Of a DNA stretch of 26,721 bases, positions 7,174-14,782 are shown one piece after another (the stretch's first letter is position 1; every line of letters starts with the position of its first letter). The translations under genes and the position numbers were made by a program. The stretch lies in the NCBI GenBank assembly GCA_036741235.1, contig DAINSQ010000056.1:1-26721 (forward strand), in the 5' to 3' direction. Below the pieces are notes generated by a model that was not told where the DNA came from, searched no databases, and saw nothing but the letters and a program-made list of their open reading frames with translations. This DNA is from JABWBR01 sp036741235 (GTDB lineage Bacteria > Bacteroidota > Bacteroidia > Chitinophagales > Saprospiraceae).

Positions 7174-8058
7174 CTACCCCTTTTTGATGTCAATGACGGA
7201 AAATGATTGTGGCATGTTGTTGACAATTTTTTCTGCCAATTCTGCCAAAGTTGCGGTTTTGATATTGTTAACACCCGCCAGCCACTTGCGGTAATCAATG
7301 AGTAGGGTAACAGACGTGCTGAATCCGTCTGTGACTGCGTAACCTGCCGGAATATCCAGTTCTATGGTGCGCAATTGGGCCGGCATGCCGATTTCTACCG
7401 TTGCCGGAATGGTATCTGCAGCTGTGGTATCCCGGAAAAAGCGGAATTGATTGAACACGTAGCCGGAGTCGATGCTCCAGTGCATGGGGTCGTCTTGCGG
7501 CGACAAGGGGTGGTTGTCGGGGAATTTGCCGGGGTCGGCCCTGTTGACCTGGCCTTCTATGCCAATGGTGAATTTTATTTTGGTAAAGGCGCCGCTTTGT
7601 TTGAACGTGCCAACGGTCAGGCTTGGCGCAAAACCTGCATTGACCAGTAAAAAATTATTCTCAACGGTGATAGTCTCGGTGCTGTTGTCGGGCAGTACCA
7701 CCGTGACCGGCACGGTCTCTTCTATGCCGGCCTCGCTGCCGTCGGCGCGCACCAGCCGCAGGTTGCTGAGGTAAAACCTGATACTGGAAAGCCTGAAGGG
7801 ATGGCCCCCTTCGTCGAAATAAATGGAATCGAGGTACCGGAGCGCAAAACTTGTATCGCCATATACCATACGATGCTGCAGGTTCAACTTCAGCGAGGGG
7901 TATATACAACAACCCGTGCAGGCTTTGTCAGCATCGAGGTCGAAATTGGCGGCGCCCACATCCAAACAGCCCTCCCTGGGCTCGTAGCAGGCCGACAGGC
8001 CCAGCGCCAATAGCAGTGCCGCCCAGCTCCATCTTTTATTCACGAGTATCGCGTTCAT
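7174..8058 (-). CDS. MbnP-like lipoprotein with N-terminal Cys-rich segment (first copy)
   Basis: 294 residues. A signal peptide ends in LSAC. It is followed by a Cys-rich segment (CLDVGAANFDLDADKACTGC then CIYP) resembling the Asp-rich 'CxDxxAxNxD' segments found on secreted Bacteroidota proteins. The MbnP-like core follows, with FRLSSIRFYLSNLRLV, HPLSPQDDPMHWSIDSGYVF (W194) and a strand reading VEIGMPAQLRTIEL where the neighbouring paralogue has FHIG; the usual His is thus Glu here. The start ATG lies 23 nt inside the end of the exonuclease gene, suggesting translational coupling; a GTG at 8043 is an alternative start. Role: probably copper or other metal binding at the cell surface, together with the downstream di-heme enzymes. 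Fold assignment is by motif only. Confidence 0.75.
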   Translation of the reverse strand: MNAILVNKRWSWAALLLALGLSACYEPREGCLDVGAANFDLDADKACTGCCIYPSLKLNLQHRMVYGDTSFALRYLDSIYFDEGGHPFRLSSIRFYLSNLRLVRADGSEAGIEETVPVTVVLPDNSTETITVENNFLLVNAGFAPSLTVGTFKQSGAFTKIKFTIGIEGQVNRADPGKFPDNHPLSPQDDPMHWSIDSGYVFNQFRFFRDTTAADTIPATVEIGMPAQLRTIELDIPAGYAVTDGFSTSVTLLIDYRKWLAGVNNIKTATLAELAEKIVNNMPQSFSVIDIKKG

Positions 8059-8857
8059 AGTCTTTGACCAGCTTTTTGACGATCTGCTTTAGCTGGGAGG
8101 TAAATTCTTTGTTGAGTATCCAGTGATAATATTGTTTGTCTTTGACCAGCGTTTCTGCCACGGGTTGGCCCATATATTTGCCAAAATTGAATACGGCTAC
8201 GCCGTTGTGGTCCAGACGTATTTTTTGGGTGGCGTCGAGAAAGCGGTTGTCGTTGGTAAATTCGTGGAGCGATTGCACGTGCGGCACAATGGGAGAAGGA
8301 GTAACGTTGCCGTCTTCGTCAAGATAGGGCACGCCTTCGTAACGTTCCAATTGGCCGTTGAAAACATCGATAGTAGCGCGCACATCGGCCAGGGCGTCGT
8401 GGGCGTCTTCGAGGTCTTTGTCGCAATAAAACTTCAACGCAGCTTTCAAGGTTCGGGGTTCCATTTTATAAAAAATGCGCTGCACGTCGATACAACGCCG
8501 GCGGCTAATGTCGAATTCCATACCTACCCGCGCAAATTCTTCCATGAGCAGGGGAATGTCGAAACGCATAGAATTGTACCCCGCCAGATCGGCCTGACCG
8601 ATGAAGTCGTAGATTTTTTGTGCAACCTGCTGAAAAGTGGGTTTATTGGCCACGTCTTTGGGCGATATTCCATGAATCTGCATGGCCTCTTCCGAGATGG
8701 GAATACCCGGATTGATCAGCATAGATAGTTCTTCCGGGGGCTTGCTGCCGGCAAAATATTTGATGATGGCAATTTGGAGAATGCGGTCGCGTACAATGCT
8801 GAGACCTGTGGTTTCAAGGTCCAGAAAACAGATGTCGCGATCTAGTTGTAATTTCAT
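8036..8857 (-). CDS. DEDDh 3'-5' exonuclease (DnaQ/ExoX-like)
   Basis: 273 residues. The five catalytic residues of the DEDDh family are present: D13 and E15 (FLDLETTG), D100 (NSMRFD), H153 and D158 (DAHDALADV). The exonuclease domain covers about residues 5-170. The C-terminal part (about 215-260) contains VFNFGKYMGQPV and YYHWILNKEF, resembling the small 'FGKxxG...YLxWI' module seen at the end of ExoX-type nucleases and in DUF3820. This fits a stand-alone cytoplasmic proofreading or repair exonuclease rather than a polymerase III epsilon subunit. Its last codons overlap the next gene by 23 nt, an odd partnership with a surface lipoprotein that probably reflects compact packing. Confidence 0.9.
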   Translation of the reverse strand: MKLQLDRDICFLDLETTGLSIVRDRILQIAIIKYFAGSKPPEELSMLINPGIPISEEAMQIHGISPKDVANKPTFQQVAQKIYDFIGQADLAGYNSMRFDIPLLMEEFARVGMEFDISRRRCIDVQRIFYKMEPRTLKAALKFYCDKDLEDAHDALADVRATIDVFNGQLERYEGVPYLDEDGNVTPSPIVPHVQSLHEFTNDNRFLDATQKIRLDHNGVAVFNFGKYMGQPVAETLVKDKQYYHWILNKEFTSQLKQIVKKLVKDYERDTRE

Positions 8858-8869
8858 GATGACAAAATT

Positions 8870-9931
8870 TTATTGAAGCTCGGTATTTAGCAACCACTCC
8901 CGCAGGCCGTCGGTATAGCGCACCTTCATTTCCCCCTTGTCGTCGCTAAAGATGAAATAGGCTTCCACATAGGGCAGTCGATCAGCCAGTTCATGGGCTT
9001 TGTCAAGCCCCAATACCATAAATGTAGTAGCGTAGGCGTCGGCGGTCAGGCAACTTGGGGAGAAAACCGACGCGCTGAGCAACGTATTGCGTTCGGGGAA
9101 ACCCGTATGGGGTTGAATGGTATGGCTGTATTTAACGCCGTTGACTTCGTAAAAATTGCGGTAGTTTCCCGAGGTTGAAACGGACAGTTTGCGCAAGGGC
9201 ACGGCTACCTGTATTTCGCGTTCTCCGGCGTCTTCACGCGGTATGTTGATGCCCACGCGCCAGTCGTCGCCGCGGGGGCTGACCCCTTTGCTCCGTTGTT
9301 CTCCGCCAATATCTACGAGGTAGTTGGTTATGCCGCGTTTTTCCAGTAATTCGCTAATGGCGTCTACGCCGTAACCCTGGCCCGTGCCGCCAAAATCGAG
9401 CTGCACACCCGGTATTTTTTTTGACAATACCCACAAGCCGGACGGCTGTTGCCGCAGTTCGAGTTTGTCCATCCCCACATATTGCATAAGCGAATCAATG
9501 ACCAGACTGTCGACTGCCGTAACCGGCTTTTTGGGGGTGTAGCCGAAGCCCCAGTAGTTGACCAGCGGCATCACGGTGGGGTCAAAACTGCCGCCTGACG
9601 ACTCATAGGCGGTTTGGGCCATTTGAAAATTGGCCAGGAAATGCCGGTTTCTAACTGTATCCAGTTGAATGGTATCGGCAGATTTATTAAAACGGGATAC
9701 AACGGCCGTATCGATGTAGGTGGAAATATCCAAATTGATATCAAGCAATAGCAGATCAACATCCTGCTGAAAATTGCGCAGCAGGCTGTCGCGATAGGTC
9801 ACTCTCCAATAAGTGCCCATCGTTTTTCCTTCTATCACCCGGTAGTCGGTATCCTGCGGGGTTGATTCGCGGCGGCAGGCGCCAGCAATACACCCGGTCA
9901 GGCATACCATCAACAACCAATTTTTATTCAT
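8870..9931 (-). CDS. apbE: FAD:protein FMN transferase, ApbE family lipoprotein
   Basis: 353 residues with a lipoprotein signal (IAGAC, Cys19). ApbE proteins transfer FMN from FAD onto Thr/Ser of extracytoplasmic redox proteins such as Na+-NQR/Rnf subunits. Visible family motifs: GKTMGTYW near residue 36, FDPTVMPLVNYWGFG (116-130), D179-F-G-G-T-G-Q185-G-Y-G-V-D190, YLVDIGGE (204-211), SHTIQPHTG (269-277) and LTADAYATT with D298 and T302, the usual Mg-binding area. The commonly conserved Lys of the G-K-G-Y motif is Gln185 here. It is 6 nt after the glycosyltransferase and 12 nt before the exonuclease. The substrate is not in the window. Confidence 0.93.
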   Translation of the reverse strand: MNKNWLLMVCLTGCIAGACRRESTPQDTDYRVIEGKTMGTYWRVTYRDSLLRNFQQDVDLLLLDINLDISTYIDTAVVSRFNKSADTIQLDTVRNRHFLANFQMAQTAYESSGGSFDPTVMPLVNYWGFGYTPKKPVTAVDSLVIDSLMQYVGMDKLELRQQPSGLWVLSKKIPGVQLDFGGTGQGYGVDAISELLEKRGITNYLVDIGGEQRSKGVSPRGDDWRVGINIPREDAGEREIQVAVPLRKLSVSTSGNYRNFYEVNGVKYSHTIQPHTGFPERNTLLSASVFSPSCLTADAYATTFMVLGLDKAHELADRLPYVEAYFIFSDDKGEMKVRYTDGLREWLLNTELQ

Positions 9932-9937
9932 AGCCGT

Positions 9938-11032
9938 CTATTTATTACACAACGCCTCGTACACCGCTTTCATTTCCCGCACCGAACGCGCTACGGAGAA
10001 ATGTTCGGCGATATAAGCTCTGCCCTTTTCCCCCATTTGGCGGCGCTCAACGGGATGCTGCCACATCCACAACAGACCTTCCGCCAGCGCTTTGGGGTCG
10101 GCGGGTGGAACGATATAGGCCGTTTGGCCGTGAACAGCCATGCCTTTATTGCCTGCAATAGATGTAAAGACAAGCGGCCGGCCTAAAAAGAGCGCTTCCA
10201 GCGCTGCTTTGGGCGTGGCTTCGCCCTTGATGGATGGCAGCACGGAAGCGTCGCAGGCTGCTACGATCTCCAGCGCATTGCGGCGAAATCCCGCCAGATG
10301 TATGCGGTCGCGGTATGGACTCTGCCCAATGAGGTCGCTGAATTTATCCATGCCGTTGCCGATAAGCAAAAAGTGAATAGGCGCCTCTTCCGGCAAAAAA
10401 TGAGTAGCTTCAATGAGATAGCGGATACCCTTCATCGGCCTGGCATTGGCGACGCAACTGACGACCATGGCCCCCGCCGGCAGCTCGAATTCGCTGAGAT
10501 CGGCAGGCTGAATACCGGCATACCACGACAAATCGTGGCCTTTGTTGACCGTTACTGCAAAATCCGGAGGGCGGAATAGCAGATTACTGCGAACGTGGTC
10601 GCGTACAGAATCGGCCAAACACGTGATTTTGTCAACCCGCGGATGAAAATGCGTGAGGTATACCGAGGGGTCGTACCAGTTTAGATGGCCGGTGAACCCT
10701 CTGTAGGTCACTACCTTGACCGGCAAGCCCCGGGCCGCTCTGACGCCGTTGACGACGGCTTTTTTATTAAACAGGTGAAGGATTTGATGCCCGCCCTCGC
10801 GCAATACAGACCGGATATACCGCACCGCGGCCGGATCCCAGGTTTTTGCAGGGTGAAAATCGTATACCTTGATACCGGCATCTCTGAAGAGCTGCGCGTA
10901 TGCCGCATGACCCTGGGTCATCACCTCTACTTCTACGCCGGCCCGATGCAGGCCGATGAACAATTCGCCTTCCGGACGAACAGCGTTGAAGGCGTCGTCG
11001 TAGGAGCTGATTACCAGGACTTTAATGGGCAT
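9938..11032 (-). CDS. GT4-family glycosyltransferase
   Basis: 364 residues, with the two-domain GT-B layout. The N-terminal half begins IKVLVISSYDDAFN and has a 'HLFNKKAVVNGVRAA' helix, which matches the acceptor-side Rossmann domain. The C-terminal half has VVSCVANARPMKGIRYLIEA, HFLLIGNG, HLAGFRRNALEIVAACD and the nucleotide-sugar binding EX7E motif in GEATPKAALEALFLGRP. No signal peptide or membrane segment, so it acts at the cytoplasmic side. The sugar donor and acceptor cannot be read from the sequence; lipid, polysaccharide or protein glycosylation are all possible. It begins 9 nt after the TerC-family gene, so the two are probably cotranscribed. Confidence 0.9.
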   Translation of the reverse strand: MPIKVLVISSYDDAFNAVRPEGELFIGLHRAGVEVEVMTQGHAAYAQLFRDAGIKVYDFHPAKTWDPAAVRYIRSVLREGGHQILHLFNKKAVVNGVRAARGLPVKVVTYRGFTGHLNWYDPSVYLTHFHPRVDKITCLADSVRDHVRSNLLFRPPDFAVTVNKGHDLSWYAGIQPADLSEFELPAGAMVVSCVANARPMKGIRYLIEATHFLPEEAPIHFLLIGNGMDKFSDLIGQSPYRDRIHLAGFRRNALEIVAACDASVLPSIKGEATPKAALEALFLGRPLVFTSIAGNKGMAVHGQTAYIVPPADPKALAEGLLWMWQHPVERRQMGEKGRAYIAEHFSVARSVREMKAVYEALCNK

Positions 11033-11041
11033 AAGCGAATA

Positions 11042-11887
11042 TTATACTTGCTTTTCGAGAAGGCCCTCTTTGACTGCCTCTTTGGTGACACCGTGCAACT
11101 GTACAGGTTTGACATGTCGGCGCAGTCGCATGTTGAGCACTTCCACAAAAAGAGAAAAGGCAATGGCAAAATACAGGTATCCTTTGGGTACAGCGCCAAC
11201 TTCGGAGCCTGCAATCGTCAGGTGCGCCAGGTGAGCGCCTTCGGCGATCAGCATAAAGCCGATGAGTATCAAAAAGGCGAGGCCCAACATTTGTATAGTC
11301 GGGTGCTGGTTGACGAAATTGCCGACAGGCGTGGCAAACAGCATCATAATCAAAACAGAGAGCACCACGGCGATGATCATGATAACCAAAGCGCCCTGAA
11401 GGCCGCCTGTCATGCCGATAGCGGTCAAAATGGAGTCAATGGAAAAGACCAGGTTGATCAGCGTGATTTGGATGATGACATTGGTGAGCGAGGCTTTGCC
11501 TTTCTTGGGTTGATTGGCGGGCATATCGCTGCCTTCCAGTTTGTGGTGGATTTCGGTGGTGCTTTTATACAAAAGGAACAAGCCCCCGGCGATGAGTATC
11601 AGGCTTTGCCCCGAGAATCCCGCGTGCATCCATTCGTATTTCAATTCAAAGATAGGCTCTTTCATGGCGACCAGCACCGATACCCCCAGCAACAACACGA
11701 TGCGGAGTATCATGGCCAGTATTAGTCCAATTTGCGTGGCCTTTTTCTGTTCGGCGCCTTGCAGTTTTCCTGCGGTGATCGAGATGAAAATGATATTGTC
11801 AATCCCCAGCACGATTTCGAGGAAGGTGAGCGTAATTAGGCTCATCCATACGGCGGCGCTGGCAAAATCGGGCATTACAAGTTCCAT
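11042..11887 (-). CDS. TerC-family integral membrane protein
   Basis: 281 residues with about seven hydrophobic segments. The two diagnostic acidic membrane motifs are present: LTFLEIVLGIDNIIFISI near residues 20-37 and LVFSIDSILTAIGMTGG in the fourth segment region. A charged, Lys-rich loop (HHKLEGSDMPANQPKKGKA) separates the two halves, as is usual for the family. TerC/Alx relatives are manganese exporters or membrane proteins linked to metal loading of exported proteins; tellurite resistance is the historical name only. It starts 46 nt after xseB and ends 9 nt before the glycosyltransferase gene. Closeness to the copper-type cassette is suggestive of metal homeostasis but six kilobases separate parts of the run. 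Confidence 0.92.
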   Translation of the reverse strand: MELVMPDFASAAVWMSLITLTFLEIVLGIDNIIFISITAGKLQGAEQKKATQIGLILAMILRIVLLLGVSVLVAMKEPIFELKYEWMHAGFSGQSLILIAGGLFLLYKSTTEIHHKLEGSDMPANQPKKGKASLTNVIIQITLINLVFSIDSILTAIGMTGGLQGALVIMIIAVVLSVLIMMLFATPVGNFVNQHPTIQMLGLAFLILIGFMLIAEGAHLAHLTIAGSEVGAVPKGYLYFAIAFSLFVEVLNMRLRRHVKPVQLHGVTKEAVKEGLLEKQV

Positions 11888-11933
11888 AACTGTATGATTG
11901 TTTTGGGCGCAATGTTACGAAAAAAAGTGGGTT

Positions 11934-12131
11934 TTACACGTCGTTTTCTTGTGCGTCGAGTTGCTGAATAGCTGATTCTATGTCGCGCAGCTTGTTGCGG
12001 CAATAAGCAATAAGCGTTGCAGCGCGCTGGGCTTTGAGCGCCAGCTCGTCAATAGGCGTTGCGCCTTCCTGCATATCGTCTACTATGCGCTGCAATTCCT
12101 GTAAGGCCGATTCGTATGATGCTGACTCCAT
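11934..12131 (-). CDS. xseB: Exodeoxyribonuclease VII small subunit
   Basis: 65 residues from the ATG at 12131, which gives the family-typical start MESASYESALQELQRIVDDM; an in-frame TTG at 12155 would add eight residues and looks less likely. The sequence matches XseB: a helical hairpin with the pattern YE.AL.EL..IV..ME.G..pldel, then AATLIAYCRNKLRDIE. The small subunit binds the large subunit XseA to form exonuclease VII, which degrades single-stranded DNA in both directions in the cytoplasm. It follows xseA by about 30 nt in the same orientation. Confidence 0.92.
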   Translation of the reverse strand: MESASYESALQELQRIVDDMQEGATPIDELALKAQRAATLIAYCRNKLRDIESAIQQLDAQENDV

Positions 12132-12161
12132 AGCCTGTAGCTGTTTGCGGTGCAATTTACA

Positions 12162-13421
12162 TTATTCTACGATACTGTCAGCTTTGCCGTCGGAAAAACG
12201 GGTGTGCAGTCGGTCGCCGGGGCGCAGTTCGGCAGCTTTGACGGCCTTGCCGTTGCGGGTAGTGATGGTGAACCCCCGCCGCAGGGCGTTATCAATATTC
12301 AGCGACTGCTGCAGTCGCTCCAATTGGTCGATTTCCAGCGCTGCATATTGAAGTCGACTGCGGGATAAAGCAGGAAGGGTCCGGCTGATGTAATCCAGCA
12401 GGCGTTGATGTACCGCGAGTTGTTGCCTGGCGCTCGATTTGGTCTGTTGGCTCATGATATCGAGGCGGCGCCCGGCATCCCGCAGCAGCGCCAGCGCTTG
12501 CCGTTGAATGGCCTGGCCGGCTGTTAGCAGTCGCTGTTCAAATTGTAGATTGTGGGCGATGATGAAATCGGCTGCTGCTGTAGGGGTTTTCAGCGAGCGG
12601 GCCGCCACCAGGTCGAGCACGGCGGCATCGGTTTCGTGGCCTATGCCGGTTAATAACGGTAGCGGACAATGGGCCGCCGCCACGCACAACCCATACTGGT
12701 CGAAAGCCGCCAGGTCGGTGCGGGCGCCGCCGCCGCGGATAACGACTACGGCGTCAAACTGCCGGCGCAGCAAGGATATGCGGTTTAACGCCGCAACGAT
12801 GTCGGCTTCTACTTGCGCGCCTTGTACCGCCACTTCAAACAGGGTGGCGGCGATAGCGTAGTGGTAGGGATTTTCGCGCAGGTGAGTTAGAAAATCCTGG
12901 TATCCCGCCGCCGTTGACGAGCTCAGCACGGCCACCCGTTGGATGACTGAGGGCAGGGGCAAAGCGGCATTTTTTTCAAAAAGCCCGGCGGCCTGCAATT
13001 TGCGAATGACTTCCTGCCGTTGCTGGTGTAATAATCCGAAAGTATAGGTGGGGTCAATATCTTCAATAAATAATTTCAGGCCAAAGCGCTCGTGGAAATC
13101 CACTTTGACTTTGATGCGAACGGCAACGCCGGCTGTCAGCAGCTCGTCGATGGTTAATCCCGTTTGCCGGCGCAACTGCCGGTACTGCCCCTGCCAAAGT
13201 ACTGCCTGCGATTGGGCGACCAATTCGTCGCCATCGGGCGATTTTTGCACCAGATCCAGGTAGTAATGCCCCCTCGACAGGCCGACCTGCGCGATTTCGG
13301 CCGTCACCCACAAGGCTTCGCCGAGGTTGAGCGCCAGTATGCGCCGTATGTATTCGTTGAGGTCGTATAGGGAATAAGTGTGCAATTTTTTTAGAATTTT
13401 TTTGATGAACAAGATACGCAT
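12162..13421 (-). CDS. xseA: Exodeoxyribonuclease VII large subunit
   Basis: 419 residues. An N-terminal OB-fold begins at about residue 14 with HTYSLYDLNEYIRRIL, followed by the exonuclease VII core: RVAVLSSSTAAGYQDFLTHL, VVIRGGGARTDLAAFD (the GGG-S/T-x-x-D/E-L-x-x-F block), and LLTGIGHETDAAVLDLVAARSLKTPTAAA, which carries the catalytic His/Asp region. A long helical coiled-coil segment (about 290-375) and a C-terminal RGFTITTRNGK segment complete the family layout. The ATG start gives 12 residues before the conserved start; an internal TTG start is possible. It diverges from the T9SS protein gene with only 35 nt between the two starts. Confidence 0.95.
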   Translation of the reverse strand: MRILFIKKILKKLHTYSLYDLNEYIRRILALNLGEALWVTAEIAQVGLSRGHYYLDLVQKSPDGDELVAQSQAVLWQGQYRQLRRQTGLTIDELLTAGVAVRIKVKVDFHERFGLKLFIEDIDPTYTFGLLHQQRQEVIRKLQAAGLFEKNAALPLPSVIQRVAVLSSSTAAGYQDFLTHLRENPYHYAIAATLFEVAVQGAQVEADIVAALNRISLLRRQFDAVVVIRGGGARTDLAAFDQYGLCVAAAHCPLPLLTGIGHETDAAVLDLVAARSLKTPTAAADFIIAHNLQFEQRLLTAGQAIQRQALALLRDAGRRLDIMSQQTKSSARQQLAVHQRLLDYISRTLPALSRSRLQYAALEIDQLERLQQSLNIDNALRRGFTITTRNGKAVKAAELRPGDRLHTRFSDGKADSIVE

Positions 13422-13433
13422 TCCTTAGTTTAG
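13401..13433 (+). promoter_or_regulatory. Candidate Bacteroidota promoter for the T9SS-sorted protein gene
   Basis: TTTG (13401-13404) and TAGTTTAG (13426-13433) match the Bacteroidota -33 and -7 elements TTTG and TAnnTTTG except for one base, with 21 nt between. The predicted start lies about 17 nt before the ATG at 13457. The -33 part lies inside the xseA coding region, as the spacer is only 35 nt. Confidence 0.4.
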
Positions 13434-13456
13434 CGATCAATAAAAACCTTGTTTAT

Positions 13457-14734
13457 ATGCGACTTTCTACCCTTTTACAAACAACACTCACACTGCTATG
13501 CCTGCCCTTGCTGTCTGCCCATTTGGGCGCAACGGCCACGCCGCATTCGGTAAACATGGTATCCGGAAGCAATGCCGCCGAATTTACCGCCGACGGCTTT
13601 GTCGGCTCGTCAAGTGCCGGCGTGGCACATTATGTACATTGGGACAATAACTACCTGTACCTTGGGTGGTCGGGAGGCAATACCCTCTACTCTTCCGATT
13701 TGTATTTTGCCGCCATTGATGTAAACGACGCTGCCGGCTCCAGCGGTAATATTCTGGGGGCTAATTTCAGCAGTGCGGCGCACGATTATTTCGTGGTTTA
13801 CGAGAATAATTCAACTTTTTACGGCCCGTCAGTTACCAACGGCGATGCCCTGGAATTTTATCAGGCCAATGGCAGCAGTAACTGGAATTTTATTTACCGT
13901 CAAGAAGGCGCCAATTTGACCGACGAGTGCTACGTCTTTTTCGGCGCTTCCGGCGAAGTCCGGGTACGCATAGCCTGGAGCAGCCTGGGCATCACGCCCG
14001 GCGCCAATGTGCCCTTCGCCGTTTCTTTCTGGAATAATAATAACGCCGGCAATTACATCTGGAGTAGCTACCCCGGCAATCTCAACGGGCCTACGCCGCA
14101 GACGGTAACGCATAAAATATATTTCCCGGGGACCGGCAGCGGCGTTACACCGGCAACGGCGTATACCACTGTGCCGTTAAATACCCTGTTGCCCGTCAAT
14201 CTGACCTCGTTTTCCGCTCTGCCTCAATCTGATCAAATTCTGCTGCAATGGAGTACGGGGGGCGAGATAAACAATGCGGGCTTTGAGTTGCAGCGAAGCG
14301 CCGATGCGCGCTATTGGACTGCACTTGGCTGGGTGCCCGGTCAGTACAATACCACGAGTGCCAGGCAATACGGTTATATTGATCGTTCTCCCTTGCCCGG
14401 CATCAATTATTACCGGCTAAGGCAGGAGGATGCCGACGGTTCCTATGCCTATTCGGCAGTAGTTTCCGTAATCGCTGCGTCACGGAAAACTTACATGAGC
14501 TACGTACCGGCAACAAGTACCTTTCAATGGACGGCGGTGATGCCTTCAGGAGGCCTGCTGCTGATTCTGGATAGCAATGGCCGCGCATTATACCAATATC
14601 CATTAAATGGAGAAGTATATGAACAAGCCATTGATGCGTCTTCGCTTGCCAGCGGCATTTATTGGGCATTGTTACTTGATCATACAGGCAGAAGAATCGC
14701 CGAAAATCATTTTTTCGTTTATGCTTTTCGCTAA
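13457..14734 (+). CDS. Secreted protein with C-terminal type IX secretion sorting domain
   Basis: 425 residues. Signal peptide about 1-27 (MRLSTLLQTT then a Leu-rich core). Residues about 28-235 form a beta-rich domain (YVHWDNNYLYLGWSGG, DLYFAAIDVN, VRVRIAWSSLG, FAVSFWNNNNAGNYIWS) of the kind found in DOMON/CBM9-like secreted modules. Residues about 250-345 carry the very common Bacteroidota module LPVNLTSFSA...LLQWSTGGEINNAGFELQRS...YYRLRQEDADGS. The last 80 residues (FQWTAVMPSGGLLLILDSNG to AENHFFVY) look like a Por-type sorting domain. Export by Sec and then T9SS to the surface or medium is inferred. Ligand unknown. Confidence 0.82.
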   Translation: MRLSTLLQTTLTLLCLPLLSAHLGATATPHSVNMVSGSNAAEFTADGFVGSSSAGVAHYVHWDNNYLYLGWSGGNTLYSSDLYFAAIDVNDAAGSSGNILGANFSSAAHDYFVVYENNSTFYGPSVTNGDALEFYQANGSSNWNFIYRQEGANLTDECYVFFGASGEVRVRIAWSSLGITPGANVPFAVSFWNNNNAGNYIWSSYPGNLNGPTPQTVTHKIYFPGTGSGVTPATAYTTVPLNTLLPVNLTSFSALPQSDQILLQWSTGGEINNAGFELQRSADARYWTALGWVPGQYNTTSARQYGYIDRSPLPGINYYRLRQEDADGSYAYSAVVSVIAASRKTYMSYVPATSTFQWTAVMPSGGLLLILDSNGRALYQYPLNGEVYEQAIDASSLASGIYWALLLDHTGRRIAENHFFVYAFR

Positions 14735-14764
14735 AAACTATAGCTGCGCTCGCGCCGTTTTTAG
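14731..14764 (+). terminator. Hairpin overlapping the stop codon of the T9SS protein gene
   Basis: ctaaaaac (14731-14738) and gtttttag (14757-14764) are perfect 8-nt inverse copies with an 18-nt GC-rich loop. The TAA stop (14732-14734) lies in the left arm. A T5 run is inside the right arm. It probably ends or stabilises the transcript; the DUF502 gene starts 19 nt later. Confidence 0.5.
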
Positions 14765-14782
14765 TTCATAAGCACAACAAAC

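Noticed and set aside
10685..11725. Long open frame (about 346 codons) on the plus strand
   Set aside because: It covers the antisense of two recognisable genes (glycosyltransferase and TerC family) and has no domain of its own.
12132..12155. TTG start for xseB
   Set aside because: The ATG at 12131 gives the family-typical N-terminus.
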